Counted from the stretch's first letter, positions 34,379 through 43,075 are shown. The stretch: DNA of 64,000 nucleotides from Nitrospirillum viridazoti CBAmc (GCF_000730165.1 NZ_CP022112.1:661501-725500), one strand, 5' to 3'. The notes: generated from the sequence alone by a model not told the origin. Numbers and translations are program-made.

Positions 34379-34923
34379 CGCGCCGGCTCCACCATCGTCC
34401 GGGCCAGGTGGGCCAGGACGCGTTCGATTTGACGAGACACCATTTTGACCTCAAGGCCCAGGCGGCCGGCCACTTCCCGGTGGCTTAGCCCATCAACCCG
34501 CACCAGCAGAAAGGCATGCCGCGCCAGGGGGTCGACGTCGCGCAGCGCCGCCTCCAGGCTGGCCAGCTCCTGCCGGACCATGACGGTGTGCTCGGGCGTG
34601 GCGGCGCCGTCGTCCGCCAGTTCCGCCACCTCGTCCAGGCCGTCGTGGGCGTCCTGGTGGCGGGCGGTGTTGCGACGGAAGCGGTCGACCAGCAGGCTGC
34701 TGGCCACGCGCAGCAGGAAGGCGCGCCAGTTGTCCACGCCCCGCGCGGGGGCGGCGGCCAGCGCGCGCAGATAGACGTCCTGGACATAGTCGTCCACGTC
34801 CTGCGCCTGGCGCACGCGGCGGGCGAAATAGCCGCGCAGCACGGATTGGTGCGCCTCGAACTCTGCACCGTCGAACGCCGACAGCGCATCGCTCTTGGCC
34901 CTGGCATCGGCCTGACTGTCCAT
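34375..34923 (-). CDS. ECF sigma factor, FecI-like
   Basis: A 182-residue extracytoplasmic-function sigma factor. Region 2 reads FEAHQSVLRGYFARRVRQAQDVDDYVQDVYLRAL, with the linker helix NWRAFLLRVASSLLVDRFRR. Region 4 contains LSHREVAGRLGLEVKMVSRQIERVLAHLARTM. ATG 34923 follows GAGGGGAAAG; the longer frame to 35004 adds an unconserved leader. It is the first gene of the sigma-FecR-STN-TBDR unit and lies 160 bp after the upstream TBDR. By the FecIRA model it should direct transcription of the receptor genes here, possibly including the one at 35084. Confidence 0.9.
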   Translation of the reverse strand: MDSQADARAKSDALSAFDGAEFEAHQSVLRGYFARRVRQAQDVDDYVQDVYLRALAAAPARGVDNWRAFLLRVASSLLVDRFRRNTARHQDAHDGLDEVAELADDGAATPEHTVMVRQELASLEAALRDVDPLARHAFLLVRVDGLSHREVAGRLGLEVKMVSRQIERVLAHLARTMVEPAR

Positions 34924-35083
34924 CTTTCCCCTCGGCCGACTAATTGGCGCGGACAAGGTCATAGCGACGGCAGGCTGCAGATTTATGATGGAGGGCTGCG
35001 CCATGTGCAGGCTCCGGATGACGGGGACGCGGGGGTGGAATGGGGGCAGGGCTTGGCGGCCCCACCCCCGGTAGCGGAACGGA

Positions 35084-37894
35084 TCAGTAGGTATACTTGA
35101 CGGTCATCAGGGCGGTGGTGCCGCTGTCGACGATGTTCGACAGCGTCAGGCTGTTGTGCCCGATATGCGCCCAGTAGGTGTAGTCACCGGTGAGGTTGGA
35201 GACGGAGCCGTCGACCGCAAAGCCGTTGTCGAACTTGTAGCCCACGTGCAGGTCCAGGCGGTTGGTCGGCCGGACCCACATGTTGTCCCAGCTGCCGCCC
35301 TGGCCCAGGTAGTCGTAATAGGCCAGGTAGGAACCGGTGTAGTTGTAGCCGAGATCGGCGGAGAAGCCGCCCACGGTGTAGGACAGGGTGGCGTTGGCCA
35401 GCCAGCCGGGGGCGTTCTGGATGGGCTGGTCGGCGTCCAGGCCCTTGATGCCGGTGTCGACCACCGACCACTGGCGGGTGACGTTGCCGCCGATGCTGAA
35501 GCCGGACAGCCAGCCGGGCAGGATGGTGTCGAACTTCTGCCGGAAGGCCAGTTCGATGCCGTAGACGTCGCCGTCGCCGCCATTCTTGGGCTGGCTGATG
35601 CTGACCAGGTTGCTGGTGGTGCTGAACGGGTTCACCAGGGTGGAACCGTTGTCGAACAGGTAGTTCGACAGCCGCTTGTAATAGACGGCGGCCGAGGCCG
35701 TACCGCCCTGGCTGTTGTGCCATTCACCCGACATGTCCAGGTTGGTGGACTCGATTGGCTTCAGGTTGGGGTTGCCCTGGGTGATGGTCTTGACACCCGT
35801 GTCGGCGCTGATGGACACGGAGGAAGAGGCACCCAGCTGCACCAGGGCGGGCCGGGTGTAGGACTGGCTGACGCTGGCGCGGTAGACCGTGTCGTTGTCC
35901 GGGCGCCAGTTCACCAGCACGCTGGGCAGCGGCTCGTTGTAGGTGGTGCTGCTGTTTTCCCAATGGCCCACGGTCTTGCCGTCGCTGTTCAGCTGCCAGA
36001 AGGTGTTGTGGATGTCCGTGTGCTCGAACCGGATGCCGGGGATGACCTCCACCTGGCCGAACTGCAGGTTGGCCATGACATAGGCCGACGTCACCTGCTC
36101 CCGCCCCTTCAGGGTGTTGCAGTTCATGTTGTCGACGTAGTTGCCGTTGCAGGTGTCGAAGCTGCCGGCCGTCTGCAGCTTGTAGAAATAGTCCAGCAGG
36201 GCCTGCTGGCTGACCTTGGGCACCGACCAGCTGTAGCGGCCGGGATAGACCGAGGAATAATAGCCGTTGGCGATACCCAGGCTGGACCAGGTGCTGTTGG
36301 GGTAGCCCAGGGCCGAGAAATAGGGGTTGGTCCAGTCGCGGTTGGTGACCGCGCGGTCGCTTTCCACGAACTTCACGCCGGCCTTGATGAAGGACAGCGG
36401 GCCGTTGTCGTTCATGTCGTACTGGCCGTCCAGCTTGGCGCCATACTTGTCCTGATGGCTGCCCTGCTGGGTCAGCTGGCCGGCGCGGCGGGCCCACAGC
36501 GCGGTGGCGGCGTTGTTCAGGGCATCATACATGCCCGGGCTGAACACCGGCACCGGATAGCCGTCGTTGCTGCCCATGCCGGCGATGCCGCTGGGGAAGC
36601 GGGCGCTGCTGCTGTACTGGTCGTTGCGGGCCGAGGCTTCGATATGGTTGGGGCGGTCATTGTTGGCGGCGCTGAAGAACACGGTGGGCGTCAGGGTCAG
36701 GGCGCCCAGCTTCTTCTCACCGCCCAGCTGCAGGGTGGACAGGTCGGCGCGCTCCGGGTTGGTCTCATACCAGACGGAGGTGCGGTACTTGTCCACGCTC
36801 AGGCCGTATAGGCCGTTGGCCAGGGCGTTCCAGCTCTTGTCCGTGCTGATGATCTGGCTCAGCGTGCTGTTCTGCACCGCGTTCTCGCGGGCGAAGGAGC
36901 CACGCAGGAAAACGGCGGTGGTGTCGTCCGGGTGCCAGTCCAGCGACAGGTTGCCGCCATAGCGCTCCGTGCTGCCGTCCGAGACGCCGACGCTGATGCC
37001 GGTCTGGCGCAGGTTGGACGCCGGGTCGGTGCCCGCCGGGTTGGTCGACCCGTTCTTGGTGCTGCTGACGGCATAGCCCCAGCCGCCGTCGTTGTGGGCG
37101 CTGTCGACGCCCGCCATCTCGCTGTTGGTGAAATAGCGCTTGTCGTAATAGCCGCTGACATAGACGCCGAACTGGCGGTCGCGGCCGAACTGGGTCGCCA
37201 CCTCGGCGGCGGTGTTGCCGCCCAGGCCGGTCTCGCCATAGTCGCGCGCCCGGCTTTCCAGGCGGGCACCGCCCTGGATGCTGAAGTGCAGCGGGTTGGC
37301 GAAGTCGTAGGCGGTGGGGGTGCGGAAGTCGACGGTGCCGGAAATGGCGTCGCCGCTCATGGACGCGTCCAGTGTCTTGTTGACGACGATGGTCTGCAGG
37401 CCGGATGGCGGCAGCAGGTCCAGCTGAACGCTACGGCTGTAGGGCAGGCCCTGCGCCACCTCCACGCCGTTCATGAGGTCGACGGCGAATTCGGAGTTCA
37501 TGCCCCGGATGGCCACCAGCATGCCTTCACCGCGCGAGGCGCCGTCGATGCCGCCGGCCACCGACTGGCCGGTGTTGCTGACGGTCACGCCGGGCAGCAG
37601 GCCCAGCGCCTCGGCCACGTTATGGACGGCGGTGTGCTCCAGCTCCGCCGCCGACATGATGTCGACGGTGTTGGATGCGCGGATCTTGGCGGTATCGGCC
37701 TGGTCGCGGTTGGCGAAGACCAGGATTTCATCCAGCGTCCCGTCGGTGCTGGCGTCGAGCGCGCCGGCGTCGGCGGCGTTGGGGGCAGGGGTGGCGGGGG
37801 CGCTGGCTTCAGCGGCATGGATGGTCGGTGCGGCCAGCAGGGCGCCGGCCATGGCGCCGCACAGCAGGACGTCCTTGAGCATCGTGTGTCGCAT
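35084..37894 (-). CDS. TonB-dependent receptor (Xanthomonas/Caulobacter type), paralogue of the 30370 receptor
   Basis: A 936-residue outer-membrane receptor with a signal peptide to about THAAEAS. A TonB-box-like segment DEILVFANRDQ leads into a plug with NVAEALGLLPGVTVSNTGQ and MLVAIRGMNSEFAVDLMNGVEV, and the barrel ends in VKYTY. It has no STN domain, so it transports without signalling. Plug and barrel match the receptor at 30370 in many places, suggesting duplication with the sigma/FecR pair between the two copies. ATG 37894 or the in-frame ATG at 37882 may be used. The ligand is unknown; the neighbourhood points to an organic phosphate compound or its carrier molecule. Confidence 0.92.
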   Translation of the reverse strand: MRHTMLKDVLLCGAMAGALLAAPTIHAAEASAPATPAPNAADAGALDASTDGTLDEILVFANRDQADTAKIRASNTVDIMSAAELEHTAVHNVAEALGLLPGVTVSNTGQSVAGGIDGASRGEGMLVAIRGMNSEFAVDLMNGVEVAQGLPYSRSVQLDLLPPSGLQTIVVNKTLDASMSGDAISGTVDFRTPTAYDFANPLHFSIQGGARLESRARDYGETGLGGNTAAEVATQFGRDRQFGVYVSGYYDKRYFTNSEMAGVDSAHNDGGWGYAVSSTKNGSTNPAGTDPASNLRQTGISVGVSDGSTERYGGNLSLDWHPDDTTAVFLRGSFARENAVQNSTLSQIISTDKSWNALANGLYGLSVDKYRTSVWYETNPERADLSTLQLGGEKKLGALTLTPTVFFSAANNDRPNHIEASARNDQYSSSARFPSGIAGMGSNDGYPVPVFSPGMYDALNNAATALWARRAGQLTQQGSHQDKYGAKLDGQYDMNDNGPLSFIKAGVKFVESDRAVTNRDWTNPYFSALGYPNSTWSSLGIANGYYSSVYPGRYSWSVPKVSQQALLDYFYKLQTAGSFDTCNGNYVDNMNCNTLKGREQVTSAYVMANLQFGQVEVIPGIRFEHTDIHNTFWQLNSDGKTVGHWENSSTTYNEPLPSVLVNWRPDNDTVYRASVSQSYTRPALVQLGASSSVSISADTGVKTITQGNPNLKPIESTNLDMSGEWHNSQGGTASAAVYYKRLSNYLFDNGSTLVNPFSTTSNLVSISQPKNGGDGDVYGIELAFRQKFDTILPGWLSGFSIGGNVTRQWSVVDTGIKGLDADQPIQNAPGWLANATLSYTVGGFSADLGYNYTGSYLAYYDYLGQGGSWDNMWVRPTNRLDLHVGYKFDNGFAVDGSVSNLTGDYTYWAHIGHNSLTLSNIVDSGTTALMTVKYTY

Positions 37895-38127
37895 AGTCTT
37901 CTTTTGGCTCCGTCATGGACGCCCACGACGGGCGCCCTCGGAAGCCAAGACGCGGCACGCGGCCAGATTCCGGGCTGTCACGGAACTTTAGTAATTTTGG
38001 TTTCGTTATTCGGCGCGGAGCCGTCCCTTTTGACCTCGACATGTCTGGCAATTGCCGAGAAGCTTGATCGAGGGGCTAACTGACAGAGTACCGTTCCCAA
38101 GCGCTTAGGTTTTTGATAAGGTAGGTC
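37895..38127. other. Intergenic gap before the DUF4160 gene
   Basis: About 230 bases, visibly less GC-rich than the surroundings from 37980 on. It must hold the promoters of the leftward TBDR and the rightward DUF4160/DUF2442 pair. A 10-bp palindrome GGCAATTGCC lies at 38047-38056. Single CTGTCA-like hexamers occur but are not paired as in a Pho box. AAGGTAGG precedes the DUF4160 ATG. Confidence 0.4.
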
Positions 38128-38358
38128 ATGCCCACGATCCTGCGCATCGATGGCCTGCGCGTCGTCATCTATCCCAACGATCACCCGCCGGCGCATGTCC
38201 ACGTCCTGGGGCCGGGGCTGGCGGTGGTGATCAACCTGGTGGGGATGGAACTGCGCGAGGCCATTGGCTGCACCGAGCGTGAGGCGCGTCGGATCCTGCA
38301 GGTGATCGCCGAACACCAAGAGACCCTGCTAACGGAATGGAGGCGTATCCATGGCTGA
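38128..38358 (+). CDS. DUF4160 family protein (putative toxin-antitoxin partner)
   Basis: A 76-residue protein of the DUF4160 family, recognisable by TILRIDGLRVVIYPNDHPPAHVHV at the start, where the PPHVHV-like histidines are the family hallmark, and by EREARRILQVIAEHQETLLTEWRRIHG at the end. DUF4160 genes are usually followed by a DUF2442 gene, as here with an 8-bp overlap. The pair has been proposed as a toxin-antitoxin-like module, but no activity is established to my knowledge. ATG 38128 follows AAGGTAGG. Confidence 0.85.
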   Translation: MPTILRIDGLRVVIYPNDHPPAHVHVLGPGLAVVINLVGMELREAIGCTEREARRILQVIAEHQETLLTEWRRIHG

Positions 38359-38779
38359 ACTGACCGCCGCCGCCTTCGAGGAGGCCCAGGCCCGGGGTGA
38401 AGAACGCTTGCGCGGCCCTCGAGCGGAGAGCGCTCATTATGATGCCGGCCGCAATCGGGTGATCGTACTGCTGACCACCGGCATCGAGGTGGGCTTCCCC
38501 CCTGACGTCGTGGAGGGCTTGGCGGGTGCTGCGGCGGCAGACCTGGCAGAGATCGAGGTGGAGGCGTTCGGCCTGGGGCTGCACTTCCCCCGCCTGGACG
38601 CCGACCTCTATGTTCCCGCCCTGCTGGAGGGCATCCTGGGGTCCAAGCGGTGGATGGCAGAACATTCCCCAGCAGCCGTGCTGGGCGCCAAAGGCGGGCA
38701 GGCGCGGGGCGGTGCCAAGGCCTCGGCCGCTCGTGAGAATGGCAAGCGTGGCGGCCGGCCGAAGAAGGTCAGCGCTTAG
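38351..38779 (+). CDS. DUF2442 family protein
   Basis: A 142-residue protein. Residues about 24-100 form the DUF2442 domain: SAHYDAGRNRVIVLLTTGIEVGFPPDVVEGLAGA, then LGLHFPRLDADLYVPALLEGILGSKRWM. The C-terminal tail (GAKGGQARGGAKASAARENGKRGGRPKK) is basic and disordered, as in DUF2442 proteins that probably touch DNA or RNA. Its start overlaps the DUF4160 end by 8 bp. The pair lies in a small accessory patch between two TBDR loci. Confidence 0.85.
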   Translation: MAELTAAAFEEAQARGEERLRGPRAESAHYDAGRNRVIVLLTTGIEVGFPPDVVEGLAGAAAADLAEIEVEAFGLGLHFPRLDADLYVPALLEGILGSKRWMAEHSPAAVLGAKGGQARGGAKASAARENGKRGGRPKKVSA

Positions 38780-38801
38780 ATCTGGGATGCGGATGCTCTA
38801 C

Positions 38802-39299
38802 CTATCGCGCCGCCAGTATCGAATCCCACATGCCGAGAGTGGAATTTATTGCCTGAATCAGCGATTCTTTCGTTCCGTCATTCAGTTCGACAGTTATTTC
38901 CGCTGCTTCGGCGAAAACCCCGGTTCCGAATGGTGCAGTGAATAATCCTTCAGGGATCGTAACCTGGTCGGATGAGGATAAACTACGGGGCAAGGTTTTA
39001 TGTTGAAGCAACAATTTGGCGTGTTTGGAGGCGTCCGCAACGTCACGGATCAGTCGAAAATCCGGGCATTTGTCCGCTAGCTCCTTATGAAGCTTCGACA
39101 GAGTTTGGCCTCCTACACAGCACTCCACATGCCAGTAGTCGGCCATATGATAGAGCACGATGGCAGCCAAACGCCCCCGGCGAATGTCCAAGGGGTTGGC
39201 GAGGAACTCGTCGACTGTTGGCGTCACGATCGAACGAAAGAAGTCTCCAGCCAAGTTGGGCATAGGGGTATTCCACCTATCGGTCAGGGCAGCCATCAT
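38802..39299 (-). CDS. Hypothetical protein (165 aa)
   Basis: Not recognised as a named family. A soluble 165-residue protein without signal peptide or membrane helix. It contains AAIVLYHMADYWH, then CPDFRLIRDVADASKHAKLLL, a wording (D-x-A-N/D-A-S-K-H) seen in small helical proteins of accessory regions, perhaps HEPN-like. Base composition is visibly lower in GC than the flanking genes, with many A/T third positions. With the DUF4160/DUF2442 pair it suggests acquired DNA. The start could also be the second ATG (39296) or MPNLAGDFF further in. Confidence 0.7.
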   Translation of the reverse strand: MMAALTDRWNTPMPNLAGDFFRSIVTPTVDEFLANPLDIRRGRLAAIVLYHMADYWHVECCVGGQTLSKLHKELADKCPDFRLIRDVADASKHAKLLLQHKTLPRSLSSSDQVTIPEGLFTAPFGTGVFAEAAEITVELNDGTKESLIQAINSTLGMWDSILAAR

Positions 39300-39371
39300 A
39301 ACAGACGGATGGACTGATACGTCATCCTGGCTGTCCCCGCTCCCGCTGAGTGGATAGGGTTTGGTTCTGGC

Positions 39372-41420
39372 TCAGCGCCCCGCTCCCGGCGGCTGCACGG
39401 CCAGAAACACCGTGCTCCACAACTGGGCGGCGTTGGACTCGTCGGCGTCGTTGCCGGCGGCGCCATAGGGGGCGACGACGTAGTGACCGTCGTGATAGTC
39501 CCAGGACCACAGTTCGGAATTCTGCACGCCCTTGGCGGCCTCGATGTCCCGCCACAGAGCGGTCTGCATCCGGGTCAGCTTGGTCCGGGTCGTGGCCGGC
39601 AGGTCGGTGCGCGTCAGCTGGCGGGCCAGGCCGGCGGCTGTCAGGGCCTGCTGCCAGGACCAGACGACGGTGCCATGATAGGCGGTGCGGGGGAACAGGT
39701 CCTGCACCGGGGCGGGCGCATAGGCCGGGTTGGCCACCAGCATGCCGATGCCGGTCATCAGGCCGGCGGGGAAGGGGCGGTCGGCGGCCTCCACCGCGGC
39801 GTCCAGCGCCCGGGGGCTGGGGTGGCCGAACAGCATCTCGAACCCTTCATCCGAGTGCAGGACGGGGACGGGGGTGCCGTCGGCGTTGAGCGACAGGGCG
39901 TGGAAACGCACCGGGCCCTTGGGCAGGGCCGCCAGCGCCGCGTCGGCCGGCACGCCCGCCTTGGCGGCATAGGCGGCGACATCCCGGCGCGCCTGGGCCG
40001 GCGCCACCGTCACGTCGAACAGGGCGGGGGCCTTGGCCCGCCACACCTTGGCGAGGTCCGCCGCCTTGGCCAGGTCGGCACGGGCGGCCGCGTCCAGCCA
40101 GGGGTCCAGCAGCTTGGCTTTCAGCAGGGCGTCCGCCGCCTCCAGGGCCGCCGGCACCAGGATGGCGTTGACATCGTAGGGATAGACACCGCCGCCCAGG
40201 CCGGTGTTGCTATCGCGCCATTCGCCCACCTGCTGGCCGTGCTTCAGCCGCACCAAGGTGGCGGTGCCGGAGGTTGCGGCGAATGGGACGGCCTGGGCCA
40301 CCACCTGGCGCAGGTTGCGCACCAGGGCCGCACCCGCCGCCTCGCTCTCCCCATGCCGGCCATCGGGGGCGGCCAGGAATTCGGCGGCCGCCGCCCGGCC
40401 GAGCGCGTCGTCCAGCAGCCAGGCCCGCGCCACCGGCGCCAGCAGGAAGTCGCTATCCACCATCTTGTAGTCGTAGACCGGCGCGTCCGACGTGCTGCCG
40501 TTGGCCTTCAGATGGTCCAGGATGGCGAACTCACCGACATCCTCCTCATGCGCCACCTCACCGGCCGGCGACAGGCGGGCGAGGACGGAGCGCAGGCCCG
40601 CCTGCACCGCGTCCGGCTGCAGGGCCGGCATCAACAGCATGACGGACATCAGGGTGTCGCGCCCGAAATAGGTGTGGAAGCGCCAGGACCCGGCCAGCAG
40701 CTTTTCCTGATAGCTGAGGAAGGTGAGGGCGTCGCGGCTGGCCGGCTGGTCGGCGGCACCGGCGGTCAGCAGATGGTCGCCGGCCAGCGGGGTCAGCGGC
40801 GCCTCACCGGTCAGCGCCGTGACGCGCAGGCCGATGATGCCGTCGGCACCGGCCTTGAACCCACCATCCGTCAGCCGGCCATGGGTCACCGTCACGGTCA
40901 GGCGATAGCCGGCCTTGCCGTCCAGGCGATCGCGGCTCCAGTCCAGCGTGTCGGTCGTGCGGGTGGGCTGCACCTGCACCTGGGCGGGCATGGTGCGCAG
41001 GGTTTCATAGTCGCGCAGCACCCGGGTGCTGGACAGCACGCCCTGGCGGGGCACGGCGCTGTCGGCCTTCAGCGCCGCTTCGAACACCACCCCGCGCAAG
41101 GGCCGGCCCTGGGCGTCGGTGGTGGTCACCGGCTGGGGCGTGCCGGTCAGCGTCCAACTGGCGGTGTCGGCCGTATCCAGCCACAGGCCCACGCTGCTGT
41201 TGCCGGCGGGAAAGGCCACCAGGATGCGCGCGTCCTTGCCGGAGCGCAGCAGCAGGTGGGCCGCCACCTCGCCCTCACGCACAAAGGCGTTGAGGTTGCG
41301 CCCCTCCGTCAGGCTGTAGGACAGGGCAGGCTTGGCGGCCGTGTCGGCGAAGGCTGCCGGTGCCCAGGCCAGCGTCAGGGCCAGGATGGAGCTGGAGAGC
41401 AGGTGCGAAAGGCGCGGCAT
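39372..41420 (-). CDS. Exported six-hairpin glycosidase-fold protein (GDE_C/GH133-like)
   Basis: A 682-residue exported protein; the signal peptide runs to about APAAFA (25). A beta-rich N-terminal domain (about 30-225) precedes an (alpha/alpha)6-type catalytic domain. LLAGSWRFHTYFGRDTLMSVMLLMPAL resembles the WF-x-x-x-GRD motif of glycogen-debranching C-terminal (amylo-1,6-glucosidase) domains. SNTGLGGGVYPYDVNAILVPAAL and AYHGTVVWSWQQALTAAGL match the later YHNG-x-VW-x-W motif. It is the last gene of the sigma-FecR-TBDR-halogenase series, 89 bp after the halogenase gene. An alpha-glucan or other plant glycan is a likely substrate. The exact GH family is uncertain. Confidence 0.7.
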   Translation of the reverse strand: MPRLSHLLSSSILALTLAWAPAAFADTAAKPALSYSLTEGRNLNAFVREGEVAAHLLLRSGKDARILVAFPAGNSSVGLWLDTADTASWTLTGTPQPVTTTDAQGRPLRGVVFEAALKADSAVPRQGVLSSTRVLRDYETLRTMPAQVQVQPTRTTDTLDWSRDRLDGKAGYRLTVTVTHGRLTDGGFKAGADGIIGLRVTALTGEAPLTPLAGDHLLTAGAADQPASRDALTFLSYQEKLLAGSWRFHTYFGRDTLMSVMLLMPALQPDAVQAGLRSVLARLSPAGEVAHEEDVGEFAILDHLKANGSTSDAPVYDYKMVDSDFLLAPVARAWLLDDALGRAAAAEFLAAPDGRHGESEAAGAALVRNLRQVVAQAVPFAATSGTATLVRLKHGQQVGEWRDSNTGLGGGVYPYDVNAILVPAALEAADALLKAKLLDPWLDAAARADLAKAADLAKVWRAKAPALFDVTVAPAQARRDVAAYAAKAGVPADAALAALPKGPVRFHALSLNADGTPVPVLHSDEGFEMLFGHPSPRALDAAVEAADRPFPAGLMTGIGMLVANPAYAPAPVQDLFPRTAYHGTVVWSWQQALTAAGLARQLTRTDLPATTRTKLTRMQTALWRDIEAAKGVQNSELWSWDYHDGHYVVAPYGAAGNDADESNAAQLWSTVFLAVQPPGAGR

Positions 41421-41456
41421 GGGCGGGTCCTATGAGGCGGGCATGAACCGGGGGAG

Positions 41457-41484
41457 CGCCGCCCCCCGGGGACAGGGGGCGGCG
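41457..41484. other. Perfect 10-bp hairpin between halogenase and glycosidase genes
   Basis: CGCCGCCCCC (41457-41466) pairs with GGGGGCGGCG (41475-41484) around an 8-base loop. No T-run follows on the minus strand, so it may act as an mRNA stabiliser or processing site rather than a terminator. Confidence 0.5.
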
Positions 41485-41509
41485 GGGTGAACGACGGGAA
41501 GGGTCAGGG

Positions 41510-43015
41510 TCAGGCGGTTCCCATCACGCGGCGAAGATATTCTTCGTGGCTGGGCAGGGTGGCGGCGGCCTTGGCCATCTGGTCGCGCAGGCGCAGCAAA
41601 TGGGCCAGGTTCTCGTCCGCCGGCATGGTGTCCAGCAGCGGGTTGTAGTCGGTGGCCCGCAACCCCTGGCCCATCAGCACGGCGAACCAGCTGGCTTCGC
41701 GGAACAGCTCATCGGTCGAGAGTACGATGCGGCCAGTGCGGGTGAAGTGGCGTTCCTTCAAGGACAGCCCCTCAGGCACCGCCATGGCCTGGCAGTGGCG
41801 CCACAGGGGCTCATCCCGTCCCTGGGTGCGGCTGTAGTGCAGCACCAGGAAGTCGCGCACCGATTCAACGTCGGCGCCGTAGACCCGGTTGAACTGGCCC
41901 GCCGTCTCCTCCGGACAGTCGCGGGTGGGGAACAGGGACAGGAGCTTGGCGATGCCGCTCTGGATCAGGTGGATGGATGTGGACTCCAAGGGCTCCAGGA
42001 AGCCGCTGGACAGGCCGATGGCGACGACATTCTTGATCCAGGATCGCCGCCGCCGCCCGGTTTGGAAGCGGATCAGGCGCGGGTCGGCCAACGCCTTGCC
42101 GTCCAGGTTGGCCATCAGGGTGGAGGCCGCCTCATCATCGCCGGCGAACCGGCTGCTGTAGACGATGCCGTTGCCGGTGCGGTGCTGCAGCGGGATGCGC
42201 CATTGCCAGCCGAAGGCGTGGGCGGTGGCGCGGGTATAGGGGACGGGGGCGGTGACACGCTCGCACGGCACGGCCAGGGCGCGGTCGCAGGGCAGCCAGT
42301 GCGACCAGTCCTCGAACCCGCTGTTCATCACGCCCTCGATCAGCAGGGCGCGGAGGCCCGAGCAGTCGATGAACAGGTCGCCCTCCACCACCTGGCCCCG
42401 GTGGGTGGTCAGGCGGGTGACGAAGCCGGTCTCCGGATCCTGCTCGATCCGCTCCACCTTGCCCTCGACACGCTTCACCCCGCGTGCCTCGGACCGGCGG
42501 CGCAGATGAGCGGCGTAGAGGCCGGCGTCAAAGTGGTAGGCGTAGCCCAGGGTGGAGAAAAGGGACTTGGGATCGGGGGCGGGCGGGCCGAACTTGTTCG
42601 CCATGGCCGCCAGCGTGGCTAGGGAATAATCCTGATGGCCGTGCGGGAAGCCGCCCAGGCTGGCGCGGATCCAGCGGTGGAAGAACATCTGCGCGTCGGC
42701 CGGCCCGCCATAGCGGCCGAAGGGGTGGAAATAGCGGCTGTTGCCCCCGTTCCACCCGACGAACTCTATGCCCAGCTTGAAGGTGGCCTTGGTTTCGCGC
42801 AGGAATTGCGCCTCATCCAGTTCGACCAGGCGGTTGAACCAGTGGATGGTGGGGATGGTGGCCTCCCCCACGCCGATGATGCCGATGTCATCGGACTCGA
42901 TCAGCGTCACCTCGAACTGCGGCGGGGTGTTGACCTTGGCCAAGGCGGCGGCCGTCATCCATCCGGCGGTGCCGCCCCCCAGGATGACGACCTTCCGGAT
43001 CCGGCGATTTGACAC
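41510..43015 (-). CDS. Flavin-dependent tryptophan halogenase family protein
   Basis: A 501-residue FAD-dependent halogenase-type protein. The FAD motif is ILGGGTAGWM (11-20). The lysine that forms the haloamine in PrnA/RebH corresponds to Lys80 in KATFKLGIEFVGW. The halogenase-specific WxWxIP motif is Trp270-Pro275 (GWQWRIP). The catalytic glutamate matches Glu344 in GFLEPLESTSIHL. All key residues are present, so activity is plausible. It starts with GTG 43015 behind GGAGAGCG, between a TBDR gene and a glycosidase gene. Halogenases of this branch are found near TBDRs in Xanthomonas and Caulobacter relatives, where their natural substrate is unknown. Reduced FAD must come from a separate reductase. 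Confidence 0.9.
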   Translation of the reverse strand: MSNRRIRKVVILGGGTAGWMTAAALAKVNTPPQFEVTLIESDDIGIIGVGEATIPTIHWFNRLVELDEAQFLRETKATFKLGIEFVGWNGGNSRYFHPFGRYGGPADAQMFFHRWIRASLGGFPHGHQDYSLATLAAMANKFGPPAPDPKSLFSTLGYAYHFDAGLYAAHLRRRSEARGVKRVEGKVERIEQDPETGFVTRLTTHRGQVVEGDLFIDCSGLRALLIEGVMNSGFEDWSHWLPCDRALAVPCERVTAPVPYTRATAHAFGWQWRIPLQHRTGNGIVYSSRFAGDDEAASTLMANLDGKALADPRLIRFQTGRRRRSWIKNVVAIGLSSGFLEPLESTSIHLIQSGIAKLLSLFPTRDCPEETAGQFNRVYGADVESVRDFLVLHYSRTQGRDEPLWRHCQAMAVPEGLSLKERHFTRTGRIVLSTDELFREASWFAVLMGQGLRATDYNPLLDTMPADENLAHLLRLRDQMAKAAATLPSHEEYLRRVMGTA

Positions 43016-43032
43016 GGTTTCGCTCTCCTTCG

Positions 43033-43075
43033 AAAAAAAAAGCGGGCGGCGGGCCCCGAGACTGATCCGCCGCCC
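43033..43075 (-). terminator. Rho-independent terminator between TBDR and halogenase genes
   Basis: On the minus strand GGGCGGCGG (43075-43067) pairs with CCGCCGCCC (43052-43044), followed within two bases by nine consecutive T residues (43041-43033). It lies 25 bp after the TBDR stop and only about 17 bp before the halogenase start, so it should strongly reduce read-through into the halogenase. Confidence 0.88.

Noticed and set aside
37895-38127. Possible Pho box before the receptor at 35084
   Set aside because: Single CTGTCA-like hexamers occur, but not as the two 7-bp direct repeats with 4-bp spacing that PhoB needs.
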